Assembly: GCA_027943335.1 (NCBI GenBank)
Contig: BSBK01003565.1
Span: 687,001-751,000, forward strand
Source: Chamaecyparis obtusa
Taxonomy: Eukaryota; Streptophyta; Pinopsida; Cupressales; Cupressaceae
Direction: 5' to 3'
DNA: 64,000 nt
Both the position numbers and the translations under genes were made by a program. Below are positions 19,864 through 31,689 of this stretch, piece after piece. The number at the start of each line of letters is the position of its first letter. Position 1 is the stretch's first letter. The notes under the pieces are model-generated. The model made no database searches and was not told the DNA's origin. It saw only the letters and a list, made by a program, of their open reading frames with translations.

Positions 19864-22790
19864 AAGTTATTAAAAGGAGATAAAATACAAAACCTATATA
19901 ATCTATAGTTGGCATATTCTTAAACTTACGAAATTCCTGAGCATAATTTTTGGACATAGGTACTATGTGAATACCCTACTGAAACATCACAGAGTTGTCC
20001 ATCATATTTGTAAATAGTAACAGGGAGAAGTATAGAAAGTCAGGAAGAGATTTTGAGAAGGGGAAATAAGGCTCAGCATGCGGAGGTTAGAGTCATCACA
20101 TATGAGCAAGGAAAGATAGAAGAAGACCACAGACGAAGATAATATAACATACCCGGGATATTAATCAGACTTAATATTGAATATGATAACTGTAAGGGGA
20201 TTATATTGCCAGATTGGAGCTCAAGACACCAGCCTAAGGGAAGCCACAAGTCCATCATCTTCATTAGGAGCGTAAATATCACACATACCCGTTGGCACAG
20301 GAGAATATAGGGAAGAATATTGGAGATACATAAAGATAGGAATAAGTGATCCTTGTTTATGGGAAAATACCTGAAGTGTTTAATGCTTCATCGATGATAC
20401 TCATGTCGTTAATAAATTATCAATCAAGTGTTGAGATTATTAAATAAACTATTATCGTTTGTGCATTTGTGAGTAGACAGGAATAGCTAGAATGATATCA
20501 GAACATGTGTGGAATGATTGAAGTCTCCAATTACAATGCAGGAAACTAAGCATCATTACTGTCAAATGTCAATAATGATATACATCGCAGAGATAAACCA
20601 TTGTCAAAATAAGGCCTCACTGTACCTATTGATTTCACCATTTATCACCTTCATATTGATTGCAACCTATTGTTATGTCAACAATATATACACGCAGAGT
20701 TGTAGGGCATAATTGGGGTTAGTAACCGATCCCTATTAAGCGCCAAACCCCTACCATAGCCTCCTCTTCTTAACATATAAATGGGAACCCATGATAGGGC
20801 TATAAGTTAATGTTAATGGATGCACCTCTTGACTTCATTCAAACATAAGAGGTCATCGTATTGTCTTCTAAAATGACGCAACAAGATCATAAATAAAGTT
20901 GGAGATCAATACAACAATAGATATAAGATAGTCAATAAATATAAATATATACAGAGATATATAACATATTTTTGAGACTCAGATTTGTAGTAAAAGACAA
21001 ATACATATATTGCTCAATAATATTTATACTGGTAAAAATCTAATATATATTTTTCCATCTCAGTTACTTACGGTGATATTCAGGCAGTTTGATATATATA
21101 TTCTTGAAGATCAATCTCAACATATATAGTAAATTGGCCATAGATATTTCAAAGGAGATATAGTTGCATCCGTTGGGTGAGCATGGGCCTCTAGAACATT
21201 GAATAGAACATGGTGCTAAGGCACTATCTGAGTATGCCTATTTGAAGTGATCCACTGAGTAACTGGTGGAAGCAGCTCCTCTCAAGTGGATTGGAATTGA
21301 AACATGGGAAGATGAACAGTCACTATGGTATTGATCTATGTTCATCAAAAGGAAGCCTATGAATGCTCAATTCAGACAATGTCTACATTTTGAAGAATGC
21401 TTGGTTGTTAACATGAGGATGTCTCAAATTTTCCTTCTCAATGTTATAGCACAGAGAATATAATTGCAATCATATGATGCTTCGAGCTTTGTCACAAGTA
21501 ATTTTCCTTACAAATACAAAGGATTTCAATAATGATATTGACTTGGAAGATGATGTTGTGATTATTGCCAAACTCTGAGAGGTACCAAAGATCTAGCTAC
21601 CAAAGATACACAGTCTTTGGGAGTTGATGCAAATTGATGACTAAGGACTACAAGAATCGGAAATCCTTATAACAAATGACACCATTGCAAAACCTATCCA
21701 AGTCACAACAATAGTAGCAATTAAATATTAAAAAAAGTGAGACAATCACGGGACACGATGTGACAAGGTAAAACAAAGTATAATATGTTATTTTAATAAT
21801 ATATGTTCTTCACTATACAATGTTTATAATTATTATTAATTTATTTATATGGATAGATATAAATGTACATATACGGTGACTATATATGTATATAAAATAA
21901 TAATATGTGAAATCATAGATTAAAGATATATATACTTAGAAGATTGAATATTTATATGTGCATATATATTCAAGTATATATTTAAATTAGATATTTATCT
22001 ATATTTCATTGGAATGATCTTATATCTCTATGTAGAATTATCCTTGAATATTATGTTAGTCTCTCTCTTATTCCCTTATTTCTATACATACTATGAGAGC
22101 TATTTGCCTTGATCTCTTTTGAGGATTCTCTTGTAGGAAAATGAGGATTGCTATCAAATTCAGAGGGAGTCTAAAAATATTAGAAGCAACCTTGAATGAG
22201 AAGGTCAGCAGGTTGATATCACATTCAGAAGAAGTCTGATGAACCATTAGAGGAAACCTTGGATGAGAGGGTTAAATGTTGATGTTAGTACTCAAAGATT
22301 TAGAAGGAGTCAGTACAACATCTAGAGGATATACCTTATTTGATTTCCAAGGATCTTGGTCATTGATACAGAGGGAGTAAACCATATCGAAATGATTTCC
22401 CTAGTGACCAAGAAACTATAAAAGGGAAAAAGAATTGTGATTAAAATGATGAAATTCCATGTATGTGAACTAGAAGGCTGTTATGCAGATATCTAGATCA
22501 TGATATTCCTAGATAGATAGTTGGGAATTCAAGAAAAGAGTGTAATGCAGACTAAAGAACAAAGACACGACTTGCTCATAGAAGGTTGATATTAGATTCA
22601 GAGGGAGAATAATAGTTCATCTAAAAATAACCTTGGATGAGGAGGTGAGTAGGTTATTACAAGACCTTAAAGGAAGCATCCAGAAGTCTATGATCATGAG
22701 ATTGAGTCTCATGTGAGCTGGCTAAAAAGTTTGTAGGCTATCCCCTACATAACTTGGGGTTCACCTAGAGTGATGCAAACTATATAAGAG
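19864..22790 (+). other. Degenerate copia interior
   Basis: No reading frame above about 65 codons and no domain that can be read with confidence. Between 22130 and 22650 a phrase of the type 'ttcagagggag... accttggatgag(g)aggt' recurs three or four times, so part of this is duplicated noncoding sequence. It probably once held gag to reverse transcriptase. Confidence 0.45.
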
Positions 22791-22799
22791 ATATAGTGC

Positions 22800-22930
22800 A
22801 TAAGTATGCTATTCAAGGTACATTATCCCTACAGAACATATGGCTGATATTCTCACCAAGGTTCTTGCTAGAGGTAAGGTTGTGTACCTTCGAGATAAAC
22901 TTGGCATGTTGGAGAATGAAGCCTTAGATG
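22800..22930 (+). pseudogene. Copia RNase H C-terminal fragment A
   Basis: A short frame reads PTEHMADILTKVLARGKV then RDKLGM, the conserved end of copia RNase H. It is broken on both sides. Confidence 0.7.
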
Positions 22931-23019
22931 AAAAGGAGTTTCATCTGTCATCTTGTATGTTATTGCATTCTTCTCCTTGAGAGAGAAGTCTAAGGTGATT
23001 CCTCATATCAAGGTAGTAT

Positions 23020-23225
23020 GTAAAATTGGGTATCACATGTCAGGTGATTCCTCATATCACATGTTAGGTGATATTGAAAACTGGGTATCACATGTTAGGT
23101 GATATTGAAAATTGGGTATCACATGTTAGGTGATTCCTCACATCACATGTTAGTTGATATGTAAAACTTGATATCACATGTTAGGCTTGGTATCACATGT
23201 TAGGTGATATTTCATATCACGAATT
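23020..23225. repeat. Short tandem repeat with built-in inverted repeat
   Basis: 'TATCACATGTTAGGTGATAT' and variants occur about six times, separated by 'tgaaaactggg' or 'tcctca'. Each unit contains TATCAC/GTGATA around ATGTTAG, so each can fold. Confidence 0.7.
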
Positions 23226-23333
23226 ATGTAATATATGATTTCTTAGTATCCATATGAATCATATTAGGATCCTTCTGAACTTAGTATTACATATTGTTTA
23301 AACCCTATGAAACATATCACATAGTGACATGTC

Positions 23334-23488
23334 TCTACGTAAACTTAGTGAGAGATATGGTAGACAGAAAGATCATTAAACTGGTCTATATCAGTATTGA
23401 AGAAAAAAATATAGATATCTTTACTAAACCTCTTGCAAAAGTAAAGACAGATTTCTTTAGAAGGAAAATTGGTTTGATCAAAATGTGA
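23334..23488 (+). pseudogene. Copia RNase H C-terminal fragment B
   Basis: RDMVDRKIIKLVYISIEEKN then DIFTKPLAKVKTDFFRRKIG is the standard end of a copia polyprotein. It lies 400 bp after a second, different copy of the same protein end (fragment A), so the interior contains material from two copia sources or an internal duplication. Confidence 0.75.
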
Positions 23489-23589
23489 ATGTAATTATTA
23501 ATGTACATTTTTATTCATGAAAAAAATATTGAAATATTTCAAAATTGTGAAGATGACAATCTTCTGTGTATATAGGTTACTATGTCAAG

Positions 23590-23860
23590 GTGATGATATT
23601 GACAATAGTAACTAGGCTTCAAGATTGACTCCCATAAGGGTTTGTCCCGGATAGGATCAGACATCTTGTTGCTTATATTATTACTTGTTGGGTAATAAAG
23701 TTCAAGATTGACTCTCGTAAGGGTTTGTCCCGGATAGGACCAGACATCTTGTTACTTATATTATTACTTGCTGGGTAATAAAGTTGTTAGGATCGACTCT
23801 CAAAAGGGTTTATCCCGGATAGGACCGGACATCTTAACATTTACATTATTACTCTATAAT
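23590..23860. repeat. Three tandem copies of an ~85-bp unit before the 3' LTR
   Basis: Units begin near 23608, 23701 and 23790 with 'aagattgactc' or 'ggatcgactctc', contain 'gggtttgtcccggatagga' and end in 'gggtaataaagtt'. The third copy is more diverged. Confidence 0.75.
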
Positions 23861-23960
23861 AACTCATCATGATCAACATTCTATAAGTGTCTTGGATTGG
23901 GCCAAATATCATGATATGAAAAGTTATACAAATTCTATTAAACTCTCTCTCAAGAGGGAG

Positions 23961-24316
<356 letters not shown>

Positions 24317-24872
24317 TAGCAAAAACAATTTTTTTTATCATGAATGAAAATAACTTTTAAATAAAGATTTCAAACATTTTGGTTGAAGATGGCTTTCAAA
24401 GTCCTTGTGACTATAATATTGGCCTTTAAAGTAATATATATTATCTTTATGATAGAATGACATTATTTAAAAGATTTAATGATGAAAGAAAATTTTACCA
24501 CGCATCTTCTTTAGACTTTAAAGAGCTGAAAATATTGATTGCGACCAAAGCATCGAGTATCTTGATTCTCAAACATATTAGAGGCCAAGCCACAAAATTC
24601 TTTTCAGGCTTTATCCACATAAATCATTGTCAGTTCATCAATTTGGTTCCACTTTCTGCACTTTTTTAATACAAATCCTTCAAATGACTCATATTATTCA
24701 TCATCGTGTACTTGATTGTGAACCATTTATTTTGTGAGTACACCTAAAAACACTCTTGAGGAATTTGACCCTGAAAGTCAAAAACAAAAAGAGTGGGCTA
24801 CATGTCAGAAACAAGAGGAGTGGGCTGAATTTGCCATGAAACAATTACTTAGAATAAATTAGAATGTACAAC
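24317..24872. other. Spacer, no recognisable gene
   Basis: A 70-codon frame at 24457-24669 has no recognisable domain. The stretch ends at the AATTG target duplication and would, before insertion of the nested elements, have run straight into the GAT1-like locus at 54108. Confidence 0.5.
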
Positions 24873-24877
24873 AATTG
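24873..24877. repeat. Target site duplication AATTG, left copy
   Basis: AATTG abuts the LTR start TGTTAG at 24878 and recurs at 54103-54107 after the partner LTR, 29 kb away. Confidence 0.85.
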
Positions 24878-25151
24878 TGTTAGAAAATAAATTTATTATA
24901 CCACCTACTCTCATAAGAGAACAATCTAGTAACTTTGACCACTGACCAAAGAAGCTTCCAAATAGGTAAGAAAGCCAGCAATTTCTAGAGAATTCTTCCA
25001 CTCTCCATATTTCTCTATTGATGTAAAAATTCATTATAAATTAATAGACCGGGCCTGTGATTAGATGAGCCCAATTTGGGTTTCCAATTTGGTATCAGAT
25101 CCCATATTTGGGTTTCTCTCTGGTCTTTCCTCTGTGTCTAGTTTTTCCAAT
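24878..25151 (+). repeat. 5' LTR of the small retroelement
   Basis: 274 bp. One base separates its end from the initiator-tRNA primer site TGGTATCAGAGAC (25153-25165). Confidence 0.85.
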
Positions 25152-25165
25152 ATGGTATCAGAGAC

Positions 25166-26087
25166 AATGGTGGTTACATTGCAGGAGTGCAGGTCACGTC
25201 ACAAACCAAAGGAAAGACTAGTGTTTGATTATGAGCTAAAGCTCTCTAAATATGCCAGTAAAGTGTGTTGTAGTTTGCAAATAGATGTGCGTTGCTTTGC
25301 TTCTCTATTTTTGTGTCATGTTCTGTGAGATTTGGAAAGTTTTTTTAGCAGATTTTGTATGGAGGAGCTATCCAGAAATCTAAGCAACGTGGGATTAGAA
25401 ATGTGTGTTGTGAGTTGGGTGAAAAGAAAAAAAAGATTGAAGGCCTGCTATTAAAAGGAGAGAATCCACAGAAAGAAGGAAGCCAAAGTCAAGGTGAAAG
25501 TGTATTTTGTTGTTGTTAAAAGCATTCTGTTATGTGTTTGTGTTTGAAGTGTTTTATGAAGATTTATGATTCATATTTTAATATTGTATATATGTGCTAA
25601 ATGAGTGCATATAAGCTTTGTGTGTCAATGAAGTGTGTGTCTTAGTGCTATAGATACTAGTTGTAAGAGTTAGTTGTAATTATTTCAAGTGCAAAAAGTT
25701 TGAACAGGAGGTGAGATGGTATGCTAAAACTTGTTGTGATGGTGCAAAAGTGTTTGTGTTGGAGGTGAGAGAATTTGTTTGTCTATTTGTGCCTAGCCTA
25801 TGTCATTGTGCTACCTGAATTGAAGAAAATTGTTGAATCCCTCAAGAACCCCTCAAGAAATTGTTGTTTTTAATTTTGTGAAAGTATTGATAGTATTTGG
25901 GAGGCTCTTTGAAAAAGGTCAATCCCAAATAGTGTGCAATCATGAAGTTGAAGAATGTATTGTACCTGATTTATTGTAAGGGGTGCATTATCGATTGTAT
26001 CTGACACCTAGAAGTTTTTGGTTTGATATATTGATGAACCATGTATCTGAAAAGAATTTCTATACAAATGGCAAGTACAACGGCTAG
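25166..26087 (+). other. Left half of the small retroelement's interior
   Basis: No transposon domain is readable; frames are short. It contains G/T-rich phrases such as 'gtgtttgtgtt'. It stops at the CACTA terminus at 26088; the right half resumes at 53337 and carries a 70-codon frame (53547-53759) with no recognised domain. Confidence 0.6.
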
Positions 26088-26134
26088 CACTAGTACATTT
26101 GAGACCTTTTTCTGATGGCTGAATGTCTAAATTT

Positions 26135-28103
26135 GAGACCTTCAAGATCATCAACTACATAATTAGCCAACAAAACACAATCAAAATATATAATTTTCAA
26201 ACATCGACCATTACATGGAATGATATTACTTTGAATTCTATTATATTCCAACTGCTAGAGGTGTGGTGTCATTCTTTGGAGCTTTGACATAGTCTCTTCT
26301 TTCTCATTGAAAATATGACTTTCTGCACTTCGATACTTATGATTTCTAGGGAGGAACTGCCTATACTCATCAAACACCTATTTTCTTAAACTTTTGGAAT
26401 GACGAGATTTCATCTTTGGACCACACATTGGACATGCAAATTTTCCCTTTGTTTGAAGACCTACAAGATAACGATAAGATTGGATTAAATATGTATATTT
26501 TTATAATTTAAATTATCCCATACAACTAGAATTCACCATAACATACCACAAAAATGTGTCAACCCTAGAGCATCATGAATTGTCCACACAAGCATTGCAT
26601 GGAATTGAAATTCTCTTTGTCCAATTGGTGAGAAGAAGTCATACATAGTGAAACCATTCCATAACACCAACAATTTGTCGATAAGAGGCACAATATATAC
26701 ATTCATATCTTTCACTTGGTACTTACCTAGTTGGATTAACAACAACATCAGATAATTATTGTGGTCATTTCACTCCAAAACTTATAATTACATGTAGATA
26801 ACTATAAAATGATAAGATACCTGGACCAATTATTGCCAACACAATGTGCACCCTCTTTATTGACATCCATGGAGGAAGGTTATTATTTATAACAAAAATA
26901 GGCCACACTAAGCAAACGAATATCATCTCTCCATGCGGATTGACACCGTCTACTATTAGAGAAAGCCTAAGATTTCAAGGTTCCTCTTTAAAGTGTGGCC
27001 ACTTTTCCTCTATGTCCATAAATGATGAACCATCCACAGGCATTTGAATAATGTCATCTTGGCTCCTATCGTGTGCATGGTAATCCATAAATTGTGCCAA
27101 GCTATTGCACTTGAATAATTATTTCAGACATGGAATAATGGGGATGTGATGAAGAACCTTGTGAGGCACCTTTTTTGTCACTTGATCATCTTGATATCTA
27201 CTCGTATGGAATTCAGGGAATTCTATTGCATTTTTCATGTTCTTTATAATAAATAATATGATCTTCAAGACAAGCATCTAGTGTTTGATACTCCATTCTA
27301 ATATGTTTCATAGTGGCACATAATTCTCAGTATGAGTGAGGGAGAACATTTGATGGTGGTAATAGAAAGTCACCTATCAATCTGCAATAAATAATATAAG
27401 TCATTACTATAAACAATCTTAATGGTGCATGTTTCACCTTTTATAGACTATAATGACATATATGACAAACCTTAGCATACGTGACATTGTTATGTTGGAT
27501 AAACCATTCATAACCTTCAAATTAGCAACAAAAATACAACAGAGAGAAGAGTAGATTGGGAGCTTTCGTAAAGGGCCATGTCCACCTTCTCAAGTAGAGG
27601 TATATCATGGACATTATCAATGTCATCCTCATTAGCAGGAGCAGTAGCACCAGCAGCACCAGTACAAATGTGTTAATGATCAATGCATTTATACCATCAT
27701 CTTCAAATGTGTTTTCTGGCACATGATTGTCATTTTCCATGGGATCATGATCTTCAACTTCAATACTCACACCTCTATGTTCCTCGATATTCACACTAGG
27801 GAGATCAAGCTATATAAAAATGATGATAATCAAACCTCCTTCTATGGTTCATATATATATTAATTGTGAAAATAATATAACAAACAACTTACCACTGGAT
27901 TATAATCAAACCCCCCTTCCATGTGACCATTCTTCCTACAATGTCTCTTTGTTGTTTTGATCTTGATTCTTCTTGTCTTTAAGCCATTACAACTCTTGCA
28001 TGAACAATAGCATTTGTCATCGCCTTCTCTTTGAAAGTTAGACAATAATCTAGCGATTGCCTCCCTATTTTGATCGAATTCCCTTGTATTATCTGACATG
28101 ATC
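26135..28103 (-). pseudogene. CACTA transposase remnant A (transposase-associated and TNP2 domains)
   Basis: Read leftwards: a start MSDNTREFDQNREAIARLLS with Cys pairs (CYCSCKSC) and RHCRKNGHMEGGFD at 28099-27890 is the transposase-associated zinc region. 27794-27650 gives the acidic spacer (MNIEEHRGV). 26748-26533 gives TNP2 core sequence (MNVYIVPLIDKLLVLWNGF, MLVWTIHDALG). The copy parallels 33945-35900 of the inner element, but the rest of TNP2, DUF4218 and DUF4216 are deleted and the CACTA terminus follows within 45 bp. It is an internal-deletion derivative. Confidence 0.8.
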
Positions 28104-28479
28104 CTTAATGTGTCTATCTACAAAATAAATTGGAGATGCCTCCTTTCATTAGGTTCATGTCACCTTCTCATAGCTTCTCATTTTTTTCATAGATTTTTCC
28201 AAAAGCTTTGTAGAAAATCAAGTAAGGGGAATTATTGAGTTCAAACACATTGAGCTGCTACAACTGAATTATAAATCATGAATTCACTATAAAATTAAAA
28301 TTGAATAGGGACATAAGTAAGACATTTAATGCATTATTACTTCATCATGATGATAAAAATTTCATTGGCTCAAAGCACATAGAAATTCAAAACAGTAGGA
28401 TATCTTAATCTTTATGAGCTCAAATTCAAAATAGTAAGTGAATTATTTAATTACTGATGTCCCTATTTGATCTAATAGC

Positions 28480-28949
28480 ATCAATATAACGAACAGAGTA
28501 CCAACCAATCAAATAGGGACATGAGGTGTTGAAACAGTGAGCTCATAAAACAATATATTTAGTCTTAATAAAATCTTATAAAACAACATATATTGTGTGA
28601 AGTGTTTGATCTCTCTTTATTTTTTTTGTTGCTGATATTCACTATATGGTACTCCCCGTTTATGATCATTTCATGAGGAAATGTCTTGATGACTTGCGGG
28701 CTGCAAGCTAGGGCATCATGCATTATTTATGAGCTCACTGTTTGAGCACTAGCCAATCAAATAGGGACATGAGGTGCTCAAACAGTGAGCTCATAAACAA
28801 TGCATGATGCCCTAGTTGTAGGTAGTTATCTCTTCTATAATGATGGAGTGAAAGGTAATGATCAATGAGGTTATTGCTATTAGATCATACATTAATACAC
28901 TTACTATTTTGAATTTGAGCTCGGGCATTATGCAATGTTATTGTTGTCA
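28480..28949. repeat. GAGCTCA-family repeat unit at the inner CACTA insertion site
   Basis: The last part of a 395-type unit, cut after 'ggcattatgcaatgttattgttgtca'. It resumes at 44322 with 'tcattgcatgcttgct', which together match intact units (for example 36738-36768). Confidence 0.8.
28708..28815. repeat. 108-nt hairpin element, type example of the GAGCTCA family
   Basis: Arms of about 43 nt (starting CTAGGGCATCATGCATTATT and ending AATGCATGATGCCCTAG) with GAGCTCA, TTTGAGCAC and their complements, around a loop containing CCAATCAAATAGGGACATGAG. The same hairpin recurs once in every 395-bp unit at 36.5-39.1 kb and in scattered copies to 47.5 kb. Confidence 0.85.
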
Positions 28950-29490
28950 CACTAGTACATTTGAGATATTTTTCTGATGGTCAAACGCCTAAATTTAGAC
29001 ACTAAACTGTCGATTAACCGAGACCACCCGGCGTCATAGTTTTGTGGTCAGAAAAATTGACGGTTTTGTTAGGCATTGTAATTATGACATCCATGGCCGT
29101 CGAAAAAAAAGGGTGCCAACAGAGCGAACCTGTCATTGGACATATTTGTGGACATTGCAATTGTGACACCTATCTATCACAAAAAATAACAAATAACGGC
29201 AACCCGTCAGAATCTTATGACGGGTAGCCATTGTTTGTAACATGTTCACCAACAAAAATAATTTTAGGGCAACAGATATCTGTCAGACATGTATGACGCA
29301 TATCAGTTAATTTTGGTTTGTAGAATGACTATGCTATACATGTGATGGACATGTGTTGGACTGTTACAACGTATATCCATCGTTAATGATTTTTTTTCTG
29401 ACAGCGATGTTGTTAATGCGATGGATTGTTTGTGACAAACAATTGTCGCTATTTTGAAAATCCATCATAGTTATGACAGTAATCAGTTTT
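28950..29490. repeat. Left subterminal region of the inner CACTA
   Basis: Richer in CG than its surroundings, with recurring motifs such as 'gacgg', 'cgtca', 'tgtgaca' and 'tatgacgg'. Such dispersed short motifs near CACTA ends are the usual transposase binding regions; the precise binding motif is not defined here. Confidence 0.6.
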
Positions 29491-29579
29491 TTTTAGATAT
29501 ATATATATATATATATTTGTCAATCGAGTTGGTATCGATTCAGAATGGTGTTCTTGTAGATCTGGTTCCTACTCGTGAT

Positions 29580-29845
29580 TCAGTTATGGATCATTCAGAG
29601 ATAACTTTACAATAGATTCGGTAGCGGCTCATGGATTATTGAGTCAAGTCTAGAGACTTGGATTTGGAATGGATCCCACCGAATCAAGACTTGTGACAGT
29701 GATTGCTCCAGCACAATTCAGAGATAACTTAGCAATAGATTCGGTAGTTGCTTGTGGATTATTGATTCGAGTCTAGAGACTTGGATTTGGAATGGATCCT
29801 ACCAAATCAAGACTTGTGACAGCGATTGCTCTAGCACAAGAAGCT
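29580..29845. repeat. Two tandem copies of a ~125-bp unit
   Basis: 'attcagagataact... caatagattcggtag' starts near 29594 and 29717. Both copies run through 'tctagagacttggatttggaatggatcc' to 'gacttgtgacag'. They are followed by an apparently unique region to 30170. No gene is seen. Confidence 0.75.
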
Positions 29846-30171
29846 AGTGCGGCGATCAGAGATACATTCTTCTTGATGTGTTCATGGGATATATGCAAAC
29901 CTGAATGCATTCATATCTGATTCGAGTGACTTCTTGACTTTTTTGGTCCAAATTTGGTGTACGGGTTCACGGTGCAGTCTATGGTGTTTGTTTGCGACTA
30001 GGTTCTTGACAAAGATCTATTGATTTGGTAGCCATTGAGATGGATTGATATATATTTGTCGTACGTGGATTGAGATCTTAAATTATTGAGCTTCTCTTTG
30101 TTTCGATAATAGTTTAATATTCTTTACTTAACAGGCCCAACCACGTGAAGGTGGAAGCTCATTTGACCCCT

Positions 30172-30270
30172 CCTAGGAGCCTCTTATGACCCTTTACGAC
30201 ATTTTAAGATATCTAAGATGTATTTTTAGAGATCATAAATGGTTGTAAAGGGTCATAAGGGGTCCTAGGA
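30172..30270. repeat. Small inverted repeat (about 40-nt arms)
   Basis: Left arm CCTAGGAGCCTCTTATGACC (30172 on), right arm ending GGGTCATAAGGGGTCCTAGG (to 30269), with about 20 nt between the matching parts. It directly abuts the 400-bp fold-back. Confidence 0.75.
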
Positions 30271-30670
30271 CACAATAGCTAAGAAACATAAATGTAGGCA
30301 TCATGGTCACAATTTTTTGGAAACATAACATAATTGAGTGGTATACCCAGATGATGCAACACAACTACTCCTCTAGTTCCACATCTACACTGCATAAACA
30401 AAACTCAAAGATAAAGAATAAATTTAGAGAGTGCAGAAGAGCGATAATGACTGAAATAATATAGGGACCTGTATTACTTTGGTCATTCTCGCTCTCCTTT
30501 GCTCTCTAAATTTATTTTTTATCTATAGATTTTGTTTATTGTAGTGTAAACTTGGAACCAAAGGAGTGATATATAGTTGTGTTGCATCGTCTGGGTATAC
30601 CATTGAATTATGTTGTGTCTCCAAAAAATTATTATTATGATGCCTGCATTTATGTTTGTCAGCTGTTGTG
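30271..30670. mobile_element. 400-bp fold-back element (MITE-like)
   Basis: The sequence is a long inverted repeat. CACAATAGCT at 30271 pairs with AGCTGTTGTG at 30661-30670. The arms keep matching inwards (for example AAATTTAGAGAGTGCAGA against CTGCTCTCTAAATTT-type sequence) to a short centre near 30465-30480. Arm identity looks high, with scattered mismatches. No coding capacity. Target duplication and superfamily are not clear. Confidence 0.75.
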
Positions 30671-30849
30671 ATAAGTATATTTATGTTTCTCATTTGTCAT
30701 GATTATGTGCATGTTGTTTATGGGTATCTACTAGAAATTCTTTAAAAAAAATTAGTATCTACAATAGCACTATGTTAACCACATTTACACATATGGTCCC
30801 AACAAAGTAGTGCACAAACTACACAAAGAAGGCATCGCAAAAATATGAT

Positions 30850-31226
30850 TTCTGCTTTCACCATTGAAGCAACCTTGGTGGCACTAGCTGCCTCTCGAGC
30901 CTTGCACAAGTTGCACTCATTTCCTACATCAGATATAGATGTAGATGGGCTAGATGTAAATGTGGTTTGATCAACCCACCAGAAGTATTGACATCCAGTA
31001 TTTCCCTAACAATACCAAATGTACATCAATTCTTCATAAAATGATTAGTTGTCACACTATTTTTAAACATAAAATATAATTACGTATCCAGATATTTTTC
31101 CTATTTGGGAAAATCCAAAATTGATGCCCAGGATTACTTGTTGTGTGTGATGTCTTCAACATGCATGGGCCAACACCACATTGACACATAGGCACATTGA
31201 CTGAAGTCATCGACACTATTTCTACA
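30850..31226 (-). pseudogene. GRF-type zinc finger reading frame within the CACTA element
   Basis: On the minus strand an exon from about 31225 reads MTSVNVPMCQCGVGPCMLKT then TSNPGHQFWIFPN. After a probable intron with acceptor TTAG| (about 31006) it continues GNTGCQYFWWVDQ. The order CxCG, NPGxxFW and CQYFxWVD is the signature of GRF zinc fingers, a nucleic-acid-binding fold. The residue expected as the third metal ligand (CP after the F/W) reads FP, and the donor site is weak, so the copy may be damaged. It lies just 3' of the transposase on the same strand and could be its terminal exon(s) or a second element gene. Confidence 0.6.
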
Positions 31227-31689
31227 AATATTACATTATCACAAATATTGCATTGTCATTATTTTGTTCATTCATACTAATTATAATTACAATAAAAAGA
31301 AACATACTAACTTGCACATTTTTTGGCTAAGTTGAAATCTTTGGTTTAAATCACTAGACACTCAAGACAAAATGAAAAACCAAAGACAACCATGCAATTG
31401 TAAAGAAAGGTAATTTGGTTAATCATGTCACTAATTTGTGCATGTCTAAATACTAGTGTCTTCCAAGTGATTTCATTCTATTCATGCCCACTACAAATGA
31501 GAACAGTCTTAGCTAGTGAGGTTTTTTAAGCATATAGATATTAAATACAATCTTTTAGAATGAAATTTCTCTTAACAAAAGATCAAAGATATATAAGTAG
31601 GACATATAAAACAAGGTGAATAAGAGTAGTACATATAAAACAATCATTAGAGCATGCCATACATCTGGTGTAATTATACATTTTATTCA

